32,781 bases of DNA from JAEDES01 sp964470055 (GCA_964470055.1 CAYXZZ010000007.1:1-32781); one strand, 5' to 3'; shown: positions 17,114 to 25,794, counted from the stretch's first letter. Notes: generated by a model from the sequence alone, not told the origin. A program made the numbers and translations.

Positions 17114-17142
17114 TTGAAAAAATACCATGGCTGATATATAAT
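17114..17142 (+). promoter_or_regulatory. Strong canonical promoter of the giant surface protein gene
   Basis: TTGAAA (17114-17119), 17-nt spacer, TATAAT (17137-17142). It predicts an untranslated leader of about 87 nt, which can fold a small TCCAA/TTGGA hairpin (17154-17173). This is the best -35/-10 pair in the window. The 17064-17235 gap holds no gene. Confidence 0.8.
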
Positions 17143-17235
17143 AAACCGTGATCTCCAATATCTGTGAGTTGGAAGTCTAAATGTAGTTTGTTTCGTTGAT
17201 TATAATTAATAATTAACAAAAGTAGGAGGGTTAAA

Positions 17236-20200
17236 ATGGAAGGTAAAAAAAGATATATTGCCTTAGTACTATTCTTATTAATAGGACTAACCTTATTTGC
17301 TTTCGCGAATCCAGCAGAAGAACAAAAGGGTTCAGAAAACAAAGGTAATGGCAAAGACACTACTGAAGTTTCTGATAAGAATAACGACAGTGATACTGAC
17401 GGTACTTTAGAAACTGATGGTAGCAATGATTCACAAAATCAAGTTCAAGTGTTAAACCAACAAGTTGATAATACTTATGCTAATGCTTTAGCAGCAGTAG
17501 AAAAATGTGAAAAAGCACTAGCAGATGAATTAATAAATGTCGACTCTGAAACAATTAAGAAGTCATTAGAAGAGGCTCGTGAACTAATTAATAGTGTTAC
17601 AAGCGATACTTCAAAAGTAGAATTAGCCGAAAGAGCAGACATTGTTGAAGAATCAATCGACGCAATCGCTTTAGTAGAAGCATTAGAAGAATTAGTAAAT
17701 AATGCTGAAAGTAAAGATGCAATCATAGAAACAATTGATTATCGTACAGATAATCAAGTTAACGAAGTAGTAGAAAATTTAAGAAACGAGGATGTTAAGA
17801 AAGTTCTTGAAGAAATCCTAACAGAATTAAATTTAATACTTGATGATGAAACTGCTCCATCATATGATGGAATCACAAACAACGAAACAACAAAAGAAAA
17901 TGTTACATTAACAGTATCTGATGATACAGAAGTAACAGTTACAGTAACTTTAAATGGTGAAGAAGTTACGTACACAGAGGGTGAAGCATTCACTGAAGAG
18001 GGAGTTTACGAAGTAGTATTAGTAGATGAAGCATTCAATGAAACCCAAATTACATTTACAATCGATAAAACTGCACCAAAGTTTGATGGATTAACATCTG
18101 GTAGTCATTATGAAACTATTGAAATAAATGTTACAGATGCTACAGAAACAACAATCACAGTTAAAAACATGGATACAGGAGAAACAACAACTGTAGAAAA
18201 TGGTACTGTTTTAACAGCAGATGCTACATATTACATTACAGCAGAAGATGCCGCTGGTAATCAAACATCAATTGAGGTAACAATTGATACAACTGCACCA
18301 TCAATCACAGGCGTAGATGAAGAAAAACCAACAAACAAAAACGAAATCGTTTATGTAAGCGACAAGTTCTTAATGACAGTAACAATCGATGGAGTAGAAT
18401 ACACTAGAGATGATTTCACTGTTGGTAATAATGGTGAAAACTTCACATTCCAAAAGAAAATTACTAAAGAAGGAACTCATACAGTAGTCGCAACAGATAA
18501 ATATGGAAATACTACAACAAAGACATTCGTAATCGATAAGACAGCTGCAACAGCAGAAATAACTTATAGTATTACAGAATTAACAAATAAAAATATTACT
18601 GTAACACTAACAGCAAGTGAAGAAGTTGAGTTAGTAAATTCAGGAACATGGGATCCAGCAAGTGGATATGCAACTGTATTTAAAAAGGCTTATTCAAAAA
18701 ATACAACTCAAACAGTAACATTAAGAGATAAGGCTGGAAATGAATCAACAGTAGAAGTAAAAATCGAAAATATCGATAAAACTGCACCAGTAATAGAATT
18801 AGTATATTCAACAACAGAATTAACTAATAGTGGAGTATTTGTAAATCTAAAATCTAATGAACCAATCAAAGAACTAAATGGTTGGAGAAAAATTAGTGAT
18901 ACTGAATATCAAAAAGCATATTCAACTAACTACACACAAGATGTGACAGTAGAAGATTTAGCAGGAAATACTACAACAGTAACAGTAAAAATCGAAAACA
19001 TTGATAAAACTGCTCCAGAAGGAGAAGTAACAACATCAAATAAAAACGGATTACAATCAACAAACCAAGATGTAACTGCAACATTAAAAACAAATGAAGC
19101 AATTGTTACACCAGAAGGATGGACAGTTGTAACTGAAGGAACAGAATTTACAAAAGTTTATTCAGAGAATACAAAAGTAACATTAGAAATTGTTGATTTA
19201 GCTGGAAATAAAGCAACAGTAAAATTCGAAGTAAAAAGAATCGACAAAGTTGCTCCAACAATAACTGTAGTAGAACCTAACAAATATCAATTAGAAGTTC
19301 ATTCTGAATATGTAGACAAAGGATATTCTGCATATGATGCAGTTGATAAAGATGTAACTAACTTAGTTAAAATTGCATATCAATTCCAAGCAAAAGGATT
19401 AAACAATTGGGAAGTAGTAGATAAGTTAGATACTTCTAAATTAGGAACATATAAAATAACTTACACTGCATACGATAAAGCAGGAAATACTGCTAAAGGA
19501 ACAAGAGTTGTAGAAATCGTAGATACAACTGCTCCATTATTAACACTTAATGGAGAAAAAACTCTTACATTAGAAGCAGGCGTTGACACTTATGAAGAAT
19601 TAGGTGCAACAGCAACTGATAACTACGATGAAACAGTTGAAAATATACAACCAGAATACATTCACTACAGAGATAAAGATGGTAACCTAGAAAAAGTTAC
19701 CACAGTAGATACAACAAAAGTAGGAACATATAAAATTGTATATACACATACTGATACAAACGGAAACGTAGGAGTAGATGCTTCAAGAGCAGACCATAAT
19801 TATGTAATGAGAACAGTAGTTATTCAAGATACAACATCTCCATTACTAACACTTAATGGAGAAAAGACTCTTACATTAGAAGCAGGTATTGACACTTATG
19901 AAGAATTAGGTGCAACAGCAACAGATAACTACGATGAAACAATTACAAATATACAACCAGAATACATTCATTACAGAGATAAAGATGGTAACTTAGAAAA
20001 AGTTACTACAGTAGATACAACAAGAGTAGGAACATATAAAATTGTATATACACATACTGATGCAAACGGAAACGTAGGAGTAGATGCTTCAAGAGCAGAC
20101 CATGAATACGTTATGAGAACAGTAGTAGTGCAAGATACAATTAATCCAACTGTAACTGTAAAAGAAGAATCAGTTGGAACTGAACCATATTACAGTTCAA

Positions 20201-21621
20201 TTAGTTTTTCATTAAGCGATAGTAATAAAATTGATTATTTTGAAATTAATGGAACTAAATTTGATAGAACAGATGCTAAATATAGTGACGCAAACTATCA
20301 AAACATTAAATCTGCTTTAGTAGCCGGAGAAAATACAATTGTATTGTATGATACTGCTGGTAATAAAACAGAAAAAACATTCTATATGGATTGGACAGCA
20401 CCAACTGTTACTGCACATAGTTTGATTGGAACAGAACCAAACTACAGTGGAATGAGCTTCAAATTATCAGATAATTATTTAATCGATTATTTTGAAGTTA
20501 ATGGAACAAAATATGATAGATCAAATTCTAAATATAGTGATGCAAACTATCAAAATATTAAATCATCATTAGTAAATGGTGAGAACACATTAGTTTTATA
20601 TGACGTAGCAGGAAACTCTACAACATATACATTCACATTAGAAAGAATTGCTCCAAGTATAATAGTAAAGGATAGTTCCATCGGAATTAACGGACTATAC
20701 AGTAAGCTAGATTTAAAATTATATGATGCAAGCGGAATATCATCAGTAGTAATCAATGATACTCAATTACCACACACAGGTACATGGGTAGATATTAATG
20801 ATGGTGATGCCTATACATTTAAAAACGGAACTAATACAATAACCGTTACTGATCTAGCAGGAAATGTAACAACTAAAACATTTAATGTTACAAAATTCGA
20901 TTTAGTCGTTGACAACGGAGTAATAAACATAGATTCTGATGTTATATCAATTGATGAATCTTTCTACAATGTTAAAGAAAATACTACAGCAGTAACAATT
21001 AATGGTAATGGAAAAACAGTCACACAATATGTTACTTCTGCTGAAAAATTTAATTGGACAGAATCAGGTTCAAGACCAACAATGGGAATTATGTTCTCGT
21101 CAAAAAATGGTTCAAAACTAACAATTAATGATTTAACATTCAAAGGAACAGTTCAATCTATCTCTTTAGGTCATTATTTAAATTATAAAGTTGATGGGCT
21201 ACCTGCAACATATAATTTTAATACAGAATTAAATAATGTTAATATTATTGGCTTAAACGTTGTTTCTTACTCTGCAGGAATTTCACCAGCAGTAGTAATA
21301 TATGGAACAGCAACATTAAATAACACAAACATTTATAATACTAAATTATCTGAATTAGATACAGACCCAATGTGGCCAGTATATGATTTAGCAGTAGTTA
21401 ACTATACTAATACTACAATTAATGGTGGACATATCGGCTCAATTTATGCTTGGAAGCATGCTAAGTTAGTGATTAAAGCCGGTAGTACAGTTGATTCAAT
21501 CAATGTAACACTTGGAACACCAGCAACTAATATCGTAGTTGAAGAAGGCGCAACAGTTGGAAAGATCATTACTTCAACAGGAGAAATGACATTTGACGAA
21601 TGGCAAGCATTGAATGCCTAA
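17236..21621 (+). CDS. Giant secreted surface protein: Ig-like repeats and beta-helix
   Basis: A 1461-aa exported protein. A signal peptide (about 1-25, MEGKKRYIALVLFLLIGLTLF, cleavage near AFA-NP) is followed by an acidic low-complexity segment and a helical bundle (about 75-195). Many Ig-like domains follow, marked by recurrent DKTAP and DTTAP borders: several single domains, three about 80-aa repeats (from residue 434), two near-identical 102-aa DUF5011-type repeats (about 763-966) and three about 84-aa repeats (from about 970). Residues about 1220-1455 look like a right-handed beta-helix (VTINGNGKTV, LTINDLTFKG, ATLNNTNIYNT, INGGHIGSIYA), a fold used for carbohydrate binding or adhesion. 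The C terminus is EGATVGKIITSTGEMTFDEWQ plus ALNA. There is no LPxTG, LysM, SLH or membrane anchor, so it is either released or held by an unknown means. Confidence 0.88.
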   Translation: MEGKKRYIALVLFLLIGLTLFAFANPAEEQKGSENKGNGKDTTEVSDKNNDSDTDGTLETDGSNDSQNQVQVLNQQVDNTYANALAAVEKCEKALADELINVDSETIKKSLEEARELINSVTSDTSKVELAERADIVEESIDAIALVEALEELVNNAESKDAIIETIDYRTDNQVNEVVENLRNEDVKKVLEEILTELNLILDDETAPSYDGITNNETTKENVTLTVSDDTEVTVTVTLNGEEVTYTEGEAFTEEGVYEVVLVDEAFNETQITFTIDKTAPKFDGLTSGSHYETIEINVTDATETTITVKNMDTGETTTVENGTVLTADATYYITAEDAAGNQTSIEVTIDTTAPSITGVDEEKPTNKNEIVYVSDKFLMTVTIDGVEYTRDDFTVGNNGENFTFQKKITKEGTHTVVATDKYGNTTTKTFVIDKTAATAEITYSITELTNKNITVTLTASEEVELVNSGTWDPASGYATVFKKAYSKNTTQTVTLRDKAGNESTVEVKIENIDKTAPVIELVYSTTELTNSGVFVNLKSNEPIKELNGWRKISDTEYQKAYSTNYTQDVTVEDLAGNTTTVTVKIENIDKTAPEGEVTTSNKNGLQSTNQDVTATLKTNEAIVTPEGWTVVTEGTEFTKVYSENTKVTLEIVDLAGNKATVKFEVKRIDKVAPTITVVEPNKYQLEVHSEYVDKGYSAYDAVDKDVTNLVKIAYQFQAKGLNNWEVVDKLDTSKLGTYKITYTAYDKAGNTAKGTRVVEIVDTTAPLLTLNGEKTLTLEAGVDTYEELGATATDNYDETVENIQPEYIHYRDKDGNLEKVTTVDTTKVGTYKIVYTHTDTNGNVGVDASRADHNYVMRTVVIQDTTSPLLTLNGEKTLTLEAGIDTYEELGATATDNYDETITNIQPEYIHYRDKDGNLEKVTTVDTTRVGTYKIVYTHTDANGNVGVDASRADHEYVMRTVVVQDTINPTVTVKEESVGTEPYYSSISFSLSDSNKIDYFEINGTKFDRTDAKYSDANYQNIKSALVAGENTIVLYDTAGNKTEKTFYMDWTAPTVTAHSLIGTEPNYSGMSFKLSDNYLIDYFEVNGTKYDRSNSKYSDANYQNIKSSLVNGENTLVLYDVAGNSTTYTFTLERIAPSIIVKDSSIGINGLYSKLDLKLYDASGISSVVINDTQLPHTGTWVDINDGDAYTFKNGTNTITVTDLAGNVTTKTFNVTKFDLVVDNGVINIDSDVISIDESFYNVKENTTAVTINGNGKTVTQYVTSAEKFNWTESGSRPTMGIMFSSKNGSKLTINDLTFKGTVQSISLGHYLNYKVDGLPATYNFNTELNNVNIIGLNVVSYSAGISPAVVIYGTATLNNTNIYNTKLSELDTDPMWPVYDLAVVNYTNTTINGGHIGSIYAWKHAKLVIKAGSTVDSINVTLGTPATNIVVEEGATVGKIITSTGEMTFDEWQALNA
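18535..19242 (+). repeat. Three diverged Ig-like repeats in the surface protein
   Basis: Units beginning at DKTA (18535), DKTAP (18775) and DKTAP (19003), with 80, 76 and 80 codons. Each has the order 'T-x-L-T-N', 'AYS-N-T', 'D-x-AGN'. Confidence 0.75.
19522..20133 (+). repeat. Two near-identical 306-bp tandem repeats (DUF5011-like domains)
   Basis: Copies start at 19522 and 19828; the exact period is 306 bp (102 codons), and the next domain begins at 20134. The two copies differ at only a few residues (for example GVDTY/GIDTY, TDTNG/TDANG), which indicates recent duplication or ongoing homogenisation. Confidence 0.93.
20146..20892 (+). repeat. Three 84-85-codon repeats in the surface protein
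   Basis: Units begin at Pro codons 20146, 20401 and 20653. The first two are close (IGTEPNYS, DYFEVNGTK, KYSDANYQNIKS shared); the third is more diverged. Confidence 0.8.
21535..21609 (+). repeat. 75-bp tail repeat, copy 1 (end of the giant gene)
   Basis: Matches 22583-22657 with only two differences (21576 A/G and 21594 T/C), both silent. It encodes VVEEGATVGKIITSTGEM plus TFDEWQA. Confidence 0.97.
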
Positions 21622-21632
21622 TTATGTTAATT

Positions 21633-21660
21633 AAGAAGAGAGAAATCTCTTCTTTTATTT
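21633..21660 (+). terminator. Terminator of the giant surface protein gene
   Basis: AAGAAGAGA-GAAA-TCTCTTCTT: a perfect 9-bp stem with a GNRA loop, then a T-rich tail. Confidence 0.92.
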
Positions 21661-21670
21661 TATAAAAATA

Positions 21671-21681
21671 TATGCTAAAAT
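21671..21681 (+). promoter_or_regulatory. Extended -10 promoter of the PH-domain gene
   Basis: TATGCTAAAAT, 27 nt before the ATG. No clear -35. Confidence 0.55.
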
Positions 21682-21708
21682 ATTTGTGTAAGATAGGAAG
21701 TGGCAGTT

Positions 21709-22104
21709 ATGGCATATATCAAACTAAAAGAATTGACAAAATATTTTGATTTTAAACATGAAATTGATATTAGAGAATTACCATTTTATGTAATGGAATA
21801 TATTAATCCTGGAGAAAAAGTTTTACTAGCATATAAAACTGCTAGAGATCATGCTGTATTCACAGATAAAACAATGCTTCTTTTTGACCGTGACATTATC
21901 GGTACATACAAGAAAATTCATATCATACCATACCCATCAATTTCAACAAGCGCAATCTGTTTTCGCCCTGGAAAAGCAGAACTACTTATATCATTAGATA
22001 GTGGATATCAAATAAGACTTGTTTTTGTAAATATGAATCATGATAAAAAAGAACATTTAAAAGTAGCCTACAAAGCAATGATGAAAAATTCTGTAAAAGC
22101 CTAA
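21709..22104 (+). CDS. Small bacterial PH-domain protein
   Basis: 131 aa, cytoplasmic, no membrane helix. The pattern EKVLLAYKTARDHAVFTDKTMLLFDRDIIGTYKKIHIIPYPSIS is the first half of the bacterial PH-like fold (bPH/DUF1696, YvbH-like): an 'AYK..RD...FTDKRLL..D' strand set and then 'y..IpY.sI..'. A final amphipathic helix (DKKEHLKVAYKAMM) completes it. Its role is unknown; the family is thought to bind protein or lipid. ATG 21709 with AGGAAG is preferred over GTG 21700, which lies within the ribosome binding site. Single-gene unit between two terminators, flanked by the giant and miniature surface proteins. Confidence 0.75.
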   Translation: MAYIKLKELTKYFDFKHEIDIRELPFYVMEYINPGEKVLLAYKTARDHAVFTDKTMLLFDRDIIGTYKKIHIIPYPSISTSAICFRPGKAELLISLDSGYQIRLVFVNMNHDKKEHLKVAYKAMMKNSVKA

Positions 22105-22124
22105 GAAAAGGCTTTTTCTTTTTT
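22095..22124 (+). terminator. Terminator of the PH-domain gene
   Basis: AAAAGCCT / AGGCTTTT stem with a 6-nt loop, then a T-run. It overlaps the stop codon. Confidence 0.88.
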
Positions 22125-22179
22125 GTAAAAGACATCAAAAAAGTGTCAAAAAAAGTCAAATTTTTGCATAATTTATATA

Positions 22180-22208
22180 TTGGAAGTAAAAAACTCTTGC
22201 GCTATATG
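22180..22208 (+). promoter_or_regulatory. Probable promoter of the miniature surface protein gene
   Basis: TTGGAA (22180-22185), 17 nt, TATATG (22203-22208); leader about 75 nt with a small ATGAA-CATA-TTCAT hairpin. The long leader parallels that of the giant gene, though the sequences align only loosely. No gene is seen in 22105-22288. Confidence 0.5.
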
Positions 22209-22288
22209 TATATAGAATCTATGGTGGTTCGGATGAACATATTCATTGCTTGTTTGAAGGAAAAATATAATATATAGGTGGGAAAAGA

Positions 22289-22663
22289 ATGCAGGGAAAG
22301 AAAAGATATTTAGTTATAGCCTTATTCTTAATATTAGGCTTAACGACATTTACTTTTGCGAACCCAAAAGAAAACTTAAGTTCACAAAAGAAATCAAGTA
22401 GTAAATCGGAAAAAATCACTAGCGCTAAAAAAGAAAATAAAAGTTATGCTGATGCTATCGAAGCAGTTAAAGAAGCAGAAGCAAAGCCAATAGAAGCAAA
22501 TGTAGTAACAGCAAGAAATGAAATTACTACTGCTAATGATGCAACTCCAAAACAAGTACAAGAGTTACAAAATCGTATTAATGTAGTTGAAGAAGGCGCA
22601 ACAGTTGGAAAGATCATTACTTCGACAGGAGAAATGACATTCGACGAATGGCAAGCAACCTAA
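22289..22663 (+). CDS. Miniature secreted paralogue: head and tail of the giant surface protein
   Basis: A 124-aa protein. Its signal peptide (MQGKKRYLVIALFLILGLT, cleavage near TFA-NP) aligns with that of the 1461-aa protein. A Ser/Lys-rich linker follows, then a short helical part (SYADAIEAVKEAEA) that matches the start of the giant's helical bundle (TYANALAAVEKCEKA). All Ig and beta-helix domains are absent, and residues from VVEEGATVGK to the end repeat the giant's C terminus, encoded by DNA with only two silent differences. It has its own ribosome binding site (AGGTGGGAAAAG), likely promoter and terminator, and an intact frame, so it appears functional. Possible roles are an assembly cap, a competitor or a tail-anchor partner; all are inference. 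It could also be a young deletion remnant. Confidence 0.82.
   Translation: MQGKKRYLVIALFLILGLTTFTFANPKENLSSQKKSSSKSEKITSAKKENKSYADAIEAVKEAEAKPIEANVVTARNEITTANDATPKQVQELQNRINVVEEGATVGKIITSTGEMTFDEWQAT
22583..22657 (+). repeat. 75-bp tail repeat, copy 2 (end of the miniature gene)
   Basis: 73 of 75 bases equal to 21535-21609, in the same reading phase. The two genes' following hairpins are also alike (GAAGAGA/TCTCTTC cores). Confidence 0.97.
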
Positions 22664-22673
22664 ATTAACAATA

Positions 22674-22698
22674 GGAAGAGAAATTTCTCTTCTTTTTA
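22674..22698 (+). terminator. Terminator of the miniature gene
   Basis: GAAGAGA-AATT-TCTCTTC is a perfect 18-nt palindrome followed by T5. Confidence 0.88.
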
Positions 22699-22746
22699 TT
22701 TGTAAAAATTAAACTTCCTGCATAAATATTATGTAAGAGGTGAATT

Positions 22747-24657
22747 ATGTTTTTTAAAAAGATTGATGAACGTATAAAAATATTATTTTTAATAATTCTC
22801 TTACTATTTATATTAATAATTGGAAGAGTCTTCTATATTCAAGTCTTCGACTACAAAAAACTAAGTGAATATGCATCAGACCTATGGAGTAGAGATCTCC
22901 CAATCGAAGCCAATCGTGGATTAATATTAGATAGAAATGGTGTAGTCCTTGCCGATAATCTCACTACAACATCCTTAGTTTTAATACCAAATCAAATAAA
23001 AGATAAAGAAACTACAACCACTCAACTGGCAGAAATATTAGGAGTAACCTATGAAGATATGGAAGAACATGTCTACAAAAACACATCCATTGAAAGAGTT
23101 CATCCAGAAGGAAGACGCTTATCTTATGATGTTGCTGAACAAATATCTGCCCTAAATATTGAAGGAGTCTATCTCGTAAAAGAAGCAAAACGTTACTATC
23201 CATATGGTAATCTTCTTTCTCATACTTTAGGTTATGTTGGAATAGACAATCAAGGCCTATCAGGACTAGAACTACAATATGATGAGTATCTTACTGGAAA
23301 AAGTGGAGCAATTAAATATTTTTCTGATGCCAAAGGAAACAAACTAAATTTATCAGATGTCTATGTTGAACCCCAAAGTGGTATGAATCTAAACTTAACT
23401 ATCGATATCAATATTCAAAAATCTATTGAACGAGAATTAGATAATATCGTTGATATGTTCTCTCCAGATAATGCCCTAGCAATCGTCATGGATCCAAACA
23501 CCGGAGAAATACTAGGAATGGGTTCACGTCCAGACTATGATCCAAATAATTATCAAGATTACTCCCAAGAAGTATTAAGTCGTAATTTACCTATCTGGTC
23601 TTCCTATGAACCGGGTTCAACTTTTAAAATAATTACTACTGCAACAGCAGTAGAAGAAGGTGTTGTAGACCTTGATAAAGATACATTTTATGATACCGGT
23701 AGTGTTAAAGTAGATGGCTCAACCCTCCGATGTTGGAAAGCAGGTGGTCATGGTCATCAAACATTCTTGCAAGTTCTTCAAAATTCCTGCAACCCAGGTT
23801 TCGTAAAACTTGGTCAATTACTAGGAAAAGAACGTTTATTTAACTACATAAGCCTCTTTGGTTTCGGTTCAAAAACTGGTGTTGATTTAAATGGAGAAGG
23901 GCAAGGAATAATTTTTGATTTAGAACAAGTAGGTAATGTTGAACTAGCAACATCTGCCTTTGGCCAAGGCGTAAGTGTCACTCCCATTCAACAAGTAACG
24001 GCTGTATCTGCTGTTGTTAACGGTGGTACCTTACTCCAACCATACGTCGTTAAAAGTATTTCTGATAGTGAAACAAATACAATTCTTGAAGAAAAAACAA
24101 CCACTGTTGTCAGAAAAAATGTCATTAGTGAAAAAACATCCCTAATAATGCGTCGAGCTTTAGAAAGTGTCGTTGCCTTAGGAGGAGGAAAAGCCGCTTA
24201 CGTAGAAGGCTACAGAATTGGTGGTAAAACAGGAACTGCCCAAAAAGTTCAAGACGGTAAATACTTAGTTGGAAATTACATAATGTCTTTCATGGCAGTT
24301 GTACCATCAAACGATCCCAAAGCCGTTCTTTATCTTGCTATTGATAACCCTAAAAATACAGCACTTCTTTCTAGTTATACCACAACCCCAATTGCTAGAC
24401 GTATTCTTCTTGATATAATCAATGCTTTAGGTATCGAAAAACAAGAAGGAGAAATTGAAAAAGAATTAGAATGGACGGATAAAGAAACATTTGAAGTTCC
24501 AAATGTCATTGGAAAAACTGTTAAAGAAGCAAAATCACTATTATCCAACTTTTCCATTGAATATACTGGAACAGGCGACATTGTTCAAGAACAATCTCCA
24601 TCTGCTGGAGAAAAATTAGAAGTTGGTTCAACAATTAAACTACTCTTAGGAGAATAA
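22747..24657 (+). CDS. Second class B penicillin-binding protein (SpoVD-like) with one PASTA domain
   Basis: Peptidoglycan transpeptidase, 636 aa. It has one N-terminal membrane helix (about 12-32, LFLIILLLFILIIGRVFYIQ), a dimerisation domain starting RGLILDRNGVVLADN, the transpeptidase domain with S291-T-F-K294 (YEPGSTFK), S347-C-N349 and K494-T-G, and one C-terminal PASTA domain (about 575-635, VPNVIGKTVKEAKSLL). The SCN motif and single PASTA domain fit the SpoVD group. In Bacillus spoVD follows pbpB directly; here about 15 kb separate them. Sporulation cannot be inferred, since SpoVD-like PBPs also serve growth. AGAGGTGA precedes ATG. Confidence 0.92.
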   Translation: MFFKKIDERIKILFLIILLLFILIIGRVFYIQVFDYKKLSEYASDLWSRDLPIEANRGLILDRNGVVLADNLTTTSLVLIPNQIKDKETTTTQLAEILGVTYEDMEEHVYKNTSIERVHPEGRRLSYDVAEQISALNIEGVYLVKEAKRYYPYGNLLSHTLGYVGIDNQGLSGLELQYDEYLTGKSGAIKYFSDAKGNKLNLSDVYVEPQSGMNLNLTIDINIQKSIERELDNIVDMFSPDNALAIVMDPNTGEILGMGSRPDYDPNNYQDYSQEVLSRNLPIWSSYEPGSTFKIITTATAVEEGVVDLDKDTFYDTGSVKVDGSTLRCWKAGGHGHQTFLQVLQNSCNPGFVKLGQLLGKERLFNYISLFGFGSKTGVDLNGEGQGIIFDLEQVGNVELATSAFGQGVSVTPIQQVTAVSAVVNGGTLLQPYVVKSISDSETNTILEEKTTTVVRKNVISEKTSLIMRRALESVVALGGGKAAYVEGYRIGGKTGTAQKVQDGKYLVGNYIMSFMAVVPSNDPKAVLYLAIDNPKNTALLSSYTTTPIARRILLDIINALGIEKQEGEIEKELEWTDKETFEVPNVIGKTVKEAKSLLSNFSIEYTGTGDIVQEQSPSAGEKLEVGSTIKLLLGE

Positions 24658-24658
24658 T

Positions 24659-24669
24659 TATGCTATAAT
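24659..24669 (+). promoter_or_regulatory. Extended -10 promoter of the glycosyltransferase gene
   Basis: TATGCTATAAT immediately after the PBP stop, 27 nt before the ATG; no clear -35. Confidence 0.65.
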
Positions 24670-24696
24670 GAAATTATTATAAGAGTAGGTGAATTA

Positions 24697-25794
24697 ATGA
24701 AGGTTGTAGTATATGCAATTTGTAAAAATGAAGAAAAAAACGTTGAACTATGGTATAACTCTATGCAAGAAGCCGATGAAATCTATTGTTTAGATACAGG
24801 CTCAACTGATAAAACCATTGAATTGTTGAGTAAATATCCTAAAATAACAGTTAAACAGGAAATAATAGAACCATTCAGATTTGATGAAGCAAGAAACAAA
24901 TCATTAGAAATGGTTCCAGAAGATGCTGATATCTGTCTATGTACTGATATAGATGAAAGATTTGCTCCTGGTTGGCGAAAGAAAATTGAAGAAGTCTGGA
25001 TTCCTGGAAAAACTAATAAAGGAAAATATATGTATTATTGGAGTGTTAATGATGATTTAACTCCTGGTTCATTTTTCTATTTAAGTAAAATGCACTCTCG
25101 TCATGGCCATAAATGGCAACATCAAGTTCATGAAGTTTTAATGTCCGAAGTTCCAATCGATGAAGTAATGATTGATATAATATTATATCATTATCCTGAT
25201 GCCACAAAATCACGTGGTCAATACTTAGGCATCTTAGAAAGAGCTGTTAAAGAAAATCCCAATGACTCAAGAGATGTTTATTGTTTAGGAAGAGAATATA
25301 AACATTATAATCGTTATGAGGATACCATTAAAGTCTTCCATCATTTCTTAAAATTAGAAGGCGCAACTTGGAATCAAGAACGAGCAACCACTATGCGAAT
25401 GATTGGAGACAGTTATCTTCACTTAAGTTATTTTGAAGAAGCAATTCTTTGGTTTAATTATGCTATTCAAGAAGTACCACACGTAAGAGAAGTATATTAT
25501 GATTTAGGAAGAGCATATATTGCCATCAATGATTTTGAAAACGCTAGAACTAACTTAAATAAAGCCATAAAAATTAAAGATAAAAATACCGAATATTTAA
25601 ATGAAGATTACGTCTGGGATGGTTCAATCTATGACTATGCAGCCTGTGCTGAATATAATACTGGTCATTATAAACAAGCCTATATTTATGCTAAAGAAGC
25701 AGCCAAAGCATTTCCGAATGACGAAAGAATTAAAGGGAATCTAATCACAATGGAAAAAGTTTATAAAGATAATCTTAAAAAAACAACTAAATAA
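24697..25794 (+). CDS. Family 2 glycosyltransferase with C-terminal TPR repeats
   Basis: 365 aa, cytoplasmic. The GT-A fold begins at the N terminus: VVVYAICKNEEKNVELW, then DEIYCLDTGSTDKTIELL (nucleotide-sugar site) and the metal-binding DxD-like TDIDERF near residue 88. The HKWQHQVHEVL segment is typical of this SunS/WaaE-like GT2 subgroup. From about 185 several TPR units follow (YEDTIKVFHHFLKL, YFEEAILWFNYAIQE, DFENARTNLNKAIK). The donor and acceptor are unknown; the context between SpoVD and MraY suggests envelope glycan or surface-protein glycosylation. It is followed after 23 nt by the 555-aa coiled-coil gene, probably in one transcript. Confidence 0.85.
   Translation: MKVVVYAICKNEEKNVELWYNSMQEADEIYCLDTGSTDKTIELLSKYPKITVKQEIIEPFRFDEARNKSLEMVPEDADICLCTDIDERFAPGWRKKIEEVWIPGKTNKGKYMYYWSVNDDLTPGSFFYLSKMHSRHGHKWQHQVHEVLMSEVPIDEVMIDIILYHYPDATKSRGQYLGILERAVKENPNDSRDVYCLGREYKHYNRYEDTIKVFHHFLKLEGATWNQERATTMRMIGDSYLHLSYFEEAILWFNYAIQEVPHVREVYYDLGRAYIAINDFENARTNLNKAIKIKDKNTEYLNEDYVWDGSIYDYAACAEYNTGHYKQAYIYAKEAAKAFPNDERIKGNLITMEKVYKDNLKKTTK

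Noticed and set aside
18535..20892. CRISPR-like or non-coding repeat array
   Set aside because: All repeats are long, in phase with one open frame, and encode Ig-like domains.
17236..21621. Sortase-anchored adhesin
   Set aside because: There is no LPxTG-like motif, hydrophobic segment or basic tail at the C terminus. Nor does the window encode a sortase.
22289..22663. Simple pseudogene fragment of the giant gene
   Set aside because: The frame is complete, with a signal peptide, ribosome binding site, likely promoter and terminator; this is a head-tail product rather than random debris. Loss of function cannot be fully excluded.
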